Shown here: positions 58,832 to 64,000 of the stretch, piece by piece
Layout: the number at the start of each line of letters is the position of its first letter
How positions within the stretch are numbered: position 1 is the stretch's first letter
NCBI RefSeq assembly: GCF_900105785.1
Contig: NZ_LT629799.1
Location: forward strand, 3,844,001 to 3,908,000
Direction of reading: 5' to 3'
Origin: Microlunatus sagamiharensis
Lineage (GTDB): Bacteria > Actinomycetota > Actinomycetes > Propionibacteriales > Propionibacteriaceae
Length of the DNA: 64,000 nt
Notes under the pieces: model-generated
What the model saw: only the letters and a program-made list of their open reading frames with translations
Database searches by the model: none
Told to the model about the DNA's origin: nothing
Position numbers and translations under genes: made by a program

Positions 58832-59599
58832 TCAGTGCCGGCTCGACGACAGCCGGCGCGAGGCCGCCCGGACCGCGGAGCGCGGCGCGTGCCGGACCGC
58901 GAACATCAGCGCGCGGTAGCGCCGGCTGGGGATGGAGACGACCTTGCCGGCGTCGACGTCGGCGAGGCACTCCGCGACGAGGGCGTCGGCCTCGAGCCAG
59001 AGCGCGTCCGGGATCGAGGAGGTCGTGATGTCGGCGCGCTCGTGGAACTCCGTGCGCACCCAGCCGGGCGCCAGCGCGGTGACCGTGACGCCGGTCCCGG
59101 CGAGCTCGTTGGACAGCGACTCCGAGTAGGTCATGGCCCAGGCCTTGATCGCGGAGTACGAGCCCATGGCCAGGTAGCCGGCGGTCGAGGCGACGTTGAC
59201 GATCGCGCCGTGCCCGCGCTCGCGCATCGCCCGGCCGGCGGCGCCGCCGAGCACGAGGACAGCCTCGACCATGACCGCGATCGCCCGCTCGTGCGGCGCG
59301 GGGTCGGGGTCGGTGAGCCGGTGGTGAACGCCGAAGCCGGCGTTGTTGACGAGCACGTCGACCGGCCGGGCCTGGTCGGCGAGCCGCTCGGCGACCCGGG
59401 TGACGTCATCGCGCACGGACAGGTCGGCGGGCAGCACCTCGACCTCGACCCCGTACGCGCTGCGGAGCTCGGCGGCCGTGGACTCCAGGCGGGCGGCGTC
59501 GCGGGCGACCAGGACGAGGTCGTCGCCGCGGGCGGCGAGCCGGCGGGCGAACGCGGCGCCGATCCCGGACGTCCCGCCGGTGACGAGGGCGGTGGGCAT
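58832..59599 (-). CDS. Short-chain dehydrogenase/reductase
   Basis: A 255-aa classical SDR. Cofactor loop TGGTSGIGAAFA, NNAG, and the catalytic Ser in VASTAGY and Tyr/Lys in YSAIKAW are intact; the Arg in VARDAAR after beta-2 suggests NADP(H). MPTALVTGG starts at ATG 59599, with a TAGGGT box 7 nt upstream. The last 40 residues include a hydrophobic/basic helix (RALMFAVRHAPRS). Substrate unknown. Confidence 0.9.
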   Translation of the reverse strand: MPTALVTGGTSGIGAAFARRLAARGDDLVLVARDAARLESTAAELRSAYGVEVEVLPADLSVRDDVTRVAERLADQARPVDVLVNNAGFGVHHRLTDPDPAPHERAIAVMVEAVLVLGGAAGRAMRERGHGAIVNVASTAGYLAMGSYSAIKAWAMTYSESLSNELAGTGVTVTALAPGWVRTEFHERADITTSSIPDALWLEADALVAECLADVDAGKVVSIPSRRYRALMFAVRHAPRSAVRAASRRLSSSRH

Positions 59600-59606
59600 G
59601 CGCGCC

Positions 59607-59612
59607 ACCCTA
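59607..59612 (-). promoter_or_regulatory. -10 box (TAGGGT) overlapping the upstream stop codon
   Basis: TAGGGT (minus strand) lies 7 nt before the SDR ATG; its TAG is the stop codon of the upstream permease gene (59610-59612). Confidence 0.4.
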
Positions 59613-60887
59613 CGGGCGCGACGGCCCCCGGGGTCGCGCCTGGTCGGTCCGTCCACCCTCGCTCCCGGCGTCGTGGTGGTGGTCGCGGGCACGGTGGTCG
59701 TGGCTGTGGTGGTCCTGGGTGTCGTCGTCGGGCGCCGGGTGCCCGCCGTCGGGACCGCCGCCCATCTTCAAGAGCATCGAGGCCCCGCCGGTCGTCAGGA
59801 ACCGCACGACCAGCACGGCGGCCAGGGCGAGGAAGGCGATGTTCAGGACGGTCGTGTAGTTCCAGGTGATCGCCTCGTCGCCGGTGCTGGCCGAGCGCGG
59901 GCCCTGCGGCACGAGCCCCACCGCCGTGAAGGCGAGCTCGACGACGTAGCCCGCGACGACCGCGGCGGCGTAGAAGATGCCGACGAGCCGCACGGTGGTC
60001 CGCCAGCCGTAGTAGCGGCGGTAGATGAGCAGGATCGGCACGATCAGCAGGTCGGCGAAGAGGAACGCCACGACACCGCCGAAGCTGATGCCGCCGTTCC
60101 ACAGCACGGCGGCGAGCGGGACGTTGCCGACCGAGCAGACGAACGTCGCGACGGCGACCAGCGGTCCGACCAGGGGACCGACGACCTGGGCGACGACGGG
60201 GTCCTGCGCCGCGAAGACCGTGCGCCAGAAGGAGTCCGGGATCCAGGCGGCGGCCGCGCCGGCGAGCAGCAGGCCGATCACGAGGTCGCGCAGCACGGCC
60301 GCCCACTCCATGACGAAGATCTGCGCGACGGAGGTGAGGCCGGCGGGGGAGAGCAGGCGCCGGAGGAGGCCGCCCTCGCCCCCGACGCTCATGTCCATCG
60401 CCGCGTGGCCCTCCATCGACCCGGCCAGGCCGCGGTCGGCCTGGCGCCGGGCCTCGACGACGAGCGGGGCGGGCAGCAGGCGCAGCAGCAGGGCGACGAC
60501 CACGATCATGACCAGGCCGCCGACGAGCTCGGCGAGGGTGAACCGCCAGCCGATCAGCAGCCACAGGATGATGCCGAGCTCGACCACGAGGTTGGTCGAG
60601 GCGATCTGGAACACCATCGACGCGGTGAAGCTTGCGCCCTTGCGGAACAGGGTGCGGGCGAGGGCGGCGGCGGCGTACGAGCACGACGACGAGGCCATCC
60701 CGAAGCCGGAGGCCTTGAGCAGCGTCACCGGGCGGTCGTCGGGCAGGGCGCGGCTGATGGTGCCCTTGCCGACCACGGCCTGGATGACGGCCGCGAGGAC
60801 GAAGCCGAGGACGAGCGACCACGCAATCTGCCAGGCCATGTGGCCGGACTCCGAGAGCGCGTCGCCGAGGTGGCGCAGCAGGTCCAT
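59610..60887 (-). CDS. ArsP/COG0701-like permease with His-rich C-terminus
   Basis: A 425-aa permease with about ten helices. Family features are SSSCSYAAAALARTLFRKG (Ser/Cys box) and VCSVGNVPLAAVLWNGG (second Cys box), arranged as inverted halves, as in ArsP and related exporters. The long loop in the middle (residues about 160-195) contains Met/His. The C-terminus is a His/Asp-rich tail (DDHSHDH-like: QDHHSHDHRARDHHHDAG) suited to metal binding. It may move organoarsenicals or another metal compound; no ArsR or ArsC is adjacent. Followed closely by the SDR. Confidence 0.82.
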   Translation of the reverse strand: MDLLRHLGDALSESGHMAWQIAWSLVLGFVLAAVIQAVVGKGTISRALPDDRPVTLLKASGFGMASSSCSYAAAALARTLFRKGASFTASMVFQIASTNLVVELGIILWLLIGWRFTLAELVGGLVMIVVVALLLRLLPAPLVVEARRQADRGLAGSMEGHAAMDMSVGGEGGLLRRLLSPAGLTSVAQIFVMEWAAVLRDLVIGLLLAGAAAAWIPDSFWRTVFAAQDPVVAQVVGPLVGPLVAVATFVCSVGNVPLAAVLWNGGISFGGVVAFLFADLLIVPILLIYRRYYGWRTTVRLVGIFYAAAVVAGYVVELAFTAVGLVPQGPRSASTGDEAITWNYTTVLNIAFLALAAVLVVRFLTTGGASMLLKMGGGPDGGHPAPDDDTQDHHSHDHRARDHHHDAGSEGGRTDQARPRGPSRP

Positions 60888-60939
60888 GCGCCCTGTCTAC
60901 CGCGCGGTCAGGCCTGCCGGCCGCGGAGGCCGGGCGGGG

Positions 60940-61146
60940 TCAGTCGACGTCGCCGGCGCGGGTGCCGTGGGCGAAGACGATGACCAGCAGCAGGAGGGTG
61001 CCCATCATGGCGACCACGCCGAAGACCGTGACCGTGTTGGGGATCGGCACCAGGTGCGGGTTGGGCGTGGTGAAGAGGCCGACCAGCCCGACGACCCAGG
61101 CGGCGAGGCCCACGGCGAGCCCGAGGCCCAGAATCACCTTGCGCAC
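60940..61146 (-). CDS. Small two-helix membrane protein
   Basis: A 68-aa protein with two hydrophobic helices (about residues 4-25 and 38-60) linked by a short Pro-rich loop (TTPNPHLVPIPNT). No family name recognised. GTG 61146 has an AGGAGG ribosome-binding site 4 nt upstream. Likely co-transcribed with the ArsP-like permease, 52 bp downstream. Confidence 0.7.
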   Translation of the reverse strand: MRKVILGLGLAVGLAAWVVGLVGLFTTPNPHLVPIPNTVTVFGVVAMMGTLLLLVIVFAHGTRAGDVD

Positions 61147-61232
61147 GTGTCCTCCTCGGTCAGGGGTGCCGCGGGACCGCGACGCTCGACGAGGCTCACC
61201 GTAGCCGATCCGGGCGAGCCTGCGGGTGGGCC

Positions 61233-62405
61233 TCAGCCGCCGTGGCGCTCCAGCAGGGCGGCCGCCTGGCGGGCGATCTCGAGCTCCTCGTTGGTCGGCA
61301 CCACGGTGACCGTCACCGGCGACCCGTCGGGCGAGATCACCCGCGCCTCGCGCGAGCGGGCCTCGTTGCGCGCGGGGTCGACCGCGATGCCGAGCCGGCC
61401 GAGGTTCGCCACGACCGCGGCGCGCAGGACGGGGGAGTTCTCGCCGACCCCCGCGGTGAAGGTGAGCACGTCGAGCCCGCCCAGCACCGCCGTGTACGCG
61501 CCCACGTAGTGGCGCAGCCGGTGCACGTAGACGTCGAGCGCCAGCCGGGCGTCGGCGTCGCCGTCGTCGGCCCGGGCCAGCACCTCGCGGAAGTCGTTGG
61601 CGCCGGCCAGGCCCTTGAGGCCGGACCGCTTGTTCAGCATGGTGTCGATGTCGGCCACGCTCATCCCCGCCTGCTGGTGCAGGAAGGTGAAGACGGCCGG
61701 GTCCACGTCGCCGGACCGGGTGCCCATCACCAGGCCCTGCAGCGGCGTGAGGCCCATCGAGGTGTCGACCGCGACGCCGCCGTCTACCGCGGAGGCCGAG
61801 CAGCCGTTGCCGAGGTGCAGCACGACCTGGGTGAAGGACTCCAGCGGGCGTCCGACGAGGTCGGCCACGGCCCGGGAGACGTAGCGGTGGGAGGTCCCGT
61901 GGAAGCCGTAGCGGCGCAGCCGGTGCTCCTCGCTCACCTCCTTGGGGATCGCGTACGTCGCGGCCGCGGCCGGGAGCGAGGCGAAGAAGGCGGTGTCGAA
62001 GACCGCGACCTGCGCGACGTCGGCGAAGGCGTCGCGGGCGGCCTCGATCCCGGCGAGCGCGCCGGGGTTGTGCAGCGGGGCGAGCGGGACCAGGTCACGG
62101 ATGTCGGCGACCACGGCGTCGTCGAGCAGGACCGGGTCGGAGAAGTCCGGCCCGCCGTGCACGACGCGGTGCCCGACCGCGCGCAACCCGGTGCGGGCGA
62201 GGTCGACCCCGGCCGCGTCGAGCTGATCGGTGACCGTACGGACGGCGGCGGCGTGGTCGGCGACGCCGCTGCCGTCCTCGCCGATCCGCTCCACGGTCCC
62301 GCCGGCCAGCACCTCGGCGCTCTCCGGGACGACCACCTGGTACTTCAGCGAGGAGGAGCCCGCGTTGAGGACGAGGACCGGCGCCTGCGGCGAGGAGCCG
62401 GTCAC
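61233..62405 (-). CDS. ackA: Acetate kinase
   Basis: A 390-aa ASKHA-fold kinase that interconverts acetate + ATP and acetyl phosphate. VLVLNAGSSSLKY, GHRVVHGG, FDTAFF, YGFHGTSHRYV (catalytic His/Arg region), HLGNGCS and DTSMGLTPLQGLVMGTRSGD are all intact. The GTG at 62405 overlaps the pta stop (GTGA), so the two are translated together. Completes the Pta-AckA route of acetate overflow/assimilation and substrate-level ATP synthesis. Confidence 0.96.
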   Translation of the reverse strand: MTGSSPQAPVLVLNAGSSSLKYQVVVPESAEVLAGGTVERIGEDGSGVADHAAAVRTVTDQLDAAGVDLARTGLRAVGHRVVHGGPDFSDPVLLDDAVVADIRDLVPLAPLHNPGALAGIEAARDAFADVAQVAVFDTAFFASLPAAAATYAIPKEVSEEHRLRRYGFHGTSHRYVSRAVADLVGRPLESFTQVVLHLGNGCSASAVDGGVAVDTSMGLTPLQGLVMGTRSGDVDPAVFTFLHQQAGMSVADIDTMLNKRSGLKGLAGANDFREVLARADDGDADARLALDVYVHRLRHYVGAYTAVLGGLDVLTFTAGVGENSPVLRAAVVANLGRLGIAVDPARNEARSREARVISPDGSPVTVTVVPTNEELEIARQAAALLERHGG

Positions 62406-64000
62406 CGGCCCGCCTCCTGCGCCTGCACGGCGGTGATGGCCACGGTGTTCACGATGTCCTCCACGAGCGCTCCCCGGGACAGGTCGTTGACCGGCTTGTT
62501 GAGCCCCTGCAGCACCGGGCCGATCGCGACGGCGTGGGCGCTGCGCTGGACGGCCTTGTAGGTGTTGTTGCCCGTGTTGAGGTCGGGGAAGACGAAGACC
62601 GTCGCCCGGCCGGCCACGGTCGAGCCGGGCAGCTTGGTGCGGGCCACGTCGGGGTCGACGGCGGCGTCGTACTGGATCGGGCCCTCCAGCGCGAGGTCCG
62701 GGGCGCGCTCGGCGACCAGCGCGGTCGCCGCGCGGACCTTGTCCACGTCGGCGCCCGAGCCGGAGCTGCCGGTGGAGTAGGAGAGCATCGCCACGCGCGG
62801 GTCGATCCCGAACTGCCGCGCCGTCGCCGCCGAGGACACCGCGATGTCGGCCAGCTGCTCGGTCGTCGGCTCCGGGATGACCGCGCAGTCGCCGTAGACG
62901 AGGACGCGGTCGGCCAGGCACATGAGGAACACGCTCGACACGGTGCTGACGCCGGGGCGGGTCTTCACGAGCTCGAGGGCCGGGCGAATCGTGTGCGCGG
63001 TCGTGTTGACCGCCCCGGAGACCATCCCGTCGGCCAGGCCGAGGTGGACCATCAGCGTGCCGAAGTAGGAGATGTCGGTGACGACCTCGCGCGCCCGCTC
63101 CAGCGTCATGCCCTTGTGGGCGCGGGCCTCCGCGTAGACGGCGGCGAAGCGCTCGACGAGCCCGGGGTCGGTGGGCGACACCACCCGGGCGGCGTCGAGG
63201 TCGAGGCCGAGCGTCGACGCCCGGGCCCGGACCGCGTTCTCCTCGCCGAGGAGGGTGAGGTCGGCGACGCCGCGGCGCAGCAGCACGTCGGCCGCGGTGA
63301 GGATGCGGTCGTCGCTCGCCTCCGGCAGCACGATGTGCTTGCGGTCGGCCCGGGCCCGCTCCATCAGCTGGTAGCCGAACATCAGCGGCGTACGCACGTC
63401 GGAGGCGGACACGTCGATGGCCCGCAGCAGCGCCGCTGCGTCGACCTGCTCGGCGAAGAGCCGCCGCGCGGCCTCGATCTTGTTGGGCGAGTCCTTGCTC
63501 ATCGGGCCGCGCACCCGGAGCAGCCGCTCCGCGGTGGCGAAGGTCTCGAGGCTGGTCAGCGCGATCGGCAGCTCGGAGGAGACGCCCTCGGCGAGCCGGC
63601 GGATCGAGTCGGGCAGCGCGTAGCCGCCGGTCAGCAGGATGCCGGCGAGGGTGGGGAAGGTGCCGGACTGGTGCGCGAGCAGGAGGCCGGGCACCAGGTC
63701 GGTGCGGTCGCTCGGGGCGATCACGGCCACGTCGGGGCGGAGCCGGTCCAGCACGTTCGGCAGGCTCATGGCCGCGACGATGATGCCGAGCGCCTCGCGA
63801 CCGGTCCAGGCCTCGCTGCCGAGGACGAGGTGCGCGTCGGCGGCCTCGACCAGCGAGCCGAAGGTCGGCGCCGAGAGCAGCGGGCTCTCGGGGACCGCCG
63901 CGGTCAGCACCCCCGGGATGCGGGCGAGCGCGGCCATGGTCGGCTCGACCTCGCCCGGCTCGACCCGGTTGGCGATGACGGCCACGGTCGAGGCGTGGTT
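62402..64000 (-). CDS. pta: Phosphate acetyltransferase, long form (5' end outside the window)
   Basis: 533 codons of a Pta of the long type: part of the BioD-like/DRTGG regulatory region (DVAVIAPSDRTDL, LLTGGYALP) and the complete catalytic PTA domain (residues from LMFGYQLMERA; SSVFLMCL, SYSTGSSGSG, FPDLNTGNNTYKAVQR). It converts acetyl-CoA + phosphate to acetyl phosphate + CoA. The start, about 150 codons further, is beyond the right edge. It is upstream of ackA with a 4-bp overlap. Confidence 0.96.
   Translation of the reverse strand, partial: NHASTVAVIANRVEPGEVEPTMAALARIPGVLTAAVPESPLLSAPTFGSLVEAADAHLVLGSEAWTGREALGIIVAAMSLPNVLDRLRPDVAVIAPSDRTDLVPGLLLAHQSGTFPTLAGILLTGGYALPDSIRRLAEGVSSELPIALTSLETFATAERLLRVRGPMSKDSPNKIEAARRLFAEQVDAAALLRAIDVSASDVRTPLMFGYQLMERARADRKHIVLPEASDDRILTAADVLLRRGVADLTLLGEENAVRARASTLGLDLDAARVVSPTDPGLVERFAAVYAEARAHKGMTLERAREVVTDISYFGTLMVHLGLADGMVSGAVNTTAHTIRPALELVKTRPGVSTVSSVFLMCLADRVLVYGDCAVIPEPTTEQLADIAVSSAATARQFGIDPRVAMLSYSTGSSGSGADVDKVRAATALVAERAPDLALEGPIQYDAAVDPDVARTKLPGSTVAGRATVFVFPDLNTGNNTYKAVQRSAHAVAIGPVLQGLNKPVNDLSRGALVEDIVNTVAITAVQAQEAGR

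Noticed and set aside
56203-59028. A 941-codon rightward open frame
   Set aside because: It runs opposite to three recognisable genes (FAD oxidase, acyltransferase, SDR end) and has no family features.

Overview
The window is a dense stretch of chromosome from a very high-GC actinobacterium. Genes overlap by 4 bp (ATGA/GTGA), GTG starts are common, and many genes look leaderless, with a TAnnnT box 6-8 nt before the start codon. Several families point to Actinobacteria: an F420-dependent oxidoreductase, a mycothiol-type DinB/MDMPI protein, IdeR/DtxR iron boxes, DUF5318, DUF4383 and an ANTAR protein. A FemX-like aminoacyltransferase next to an alanine-racemase-like gene would fit the LL-Dap/Gly peptidoglycan of Propionibacteriales (Nocardioidaceae/Propionibacteriaceae), but that placement is inference. 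No phage, transposase, CRISPR array or rRNA was seen.

Layout, 1-16 kb: the end of a DUF2064/methyltransferase/epimerase operon; topoisomerase IB; DUF3072; an F420 oxidoreductase; a DUF559 gene flanked by palindromic repeats; a two-component system; a 45-aa membrane ORF; a DedA protein; SppA; a GAF-ANTAR gene broken by an in-frame TAG; and a gamma-glutamyltransferase whose signal peptide lies in a different frame from the enzyme. 15.7-21.4 kb is a cyclic-di-GMP module: an intact EAL protein, a GGDEF protein with a decayed EAL domain, and a GT2 synthase with a PilZ domain. 21.5-28.6 kb holds an NmrA-like protein, GlpQ, an IdeR-controlled siderophore ABC system and a second DUF559 gene. 28.6-36.7 kb is one long leftward operon: LacI regulator, sugar ABC transporter, GH130 phosphorylase, a large secreted protein of unknown fold, and an MDMPI-like gene. 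A LacI-type operator sits in front of the regulator.

36.7-41.8 kb is the most irregular part: a cluster of short dispersed repeats, a cold-shock gene with a clear terminator, a lower-GC PLD-helicase-DUF3427 gene (a possible defence gene) and tRNA-Ala(TGC). 41.8-47 kb is an envelope operon: DUF5318, a class A penicillin-binding protein and two polyprenol-dependent mannosyltransferase-like membrane proteins. 47.3-64 kb carries mostly metabolic and envelope genes: aldo/keto reductase and MFS pair, a tyrosine phosphatase behind two operator-like palindromes, a Rieske-FAD oxidoreductase, the racemase/FemX pair, uraD, an alkyl-DHAP-synthase-like FAD enzyme, an acyltransferase, an SDR, an ArsP-like permease with a His-rich tail, and ackA-pta, with pta cut by the window edge.

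Two short repeat families are superimposed on this. One is a roughly 58-bp hairpin with four copies between 4.6 and 11.5 kb. The other is a 19-bp element with at least ten copies, several of them inside reading frames, where they add a short peptide such as STGSGS. No single element stands out as an entirely new system. The best leads are the repeat-flanked DUF559 gene, the helicase island, the GH130-linked secreted protein and the structured element at 55.8 kb.
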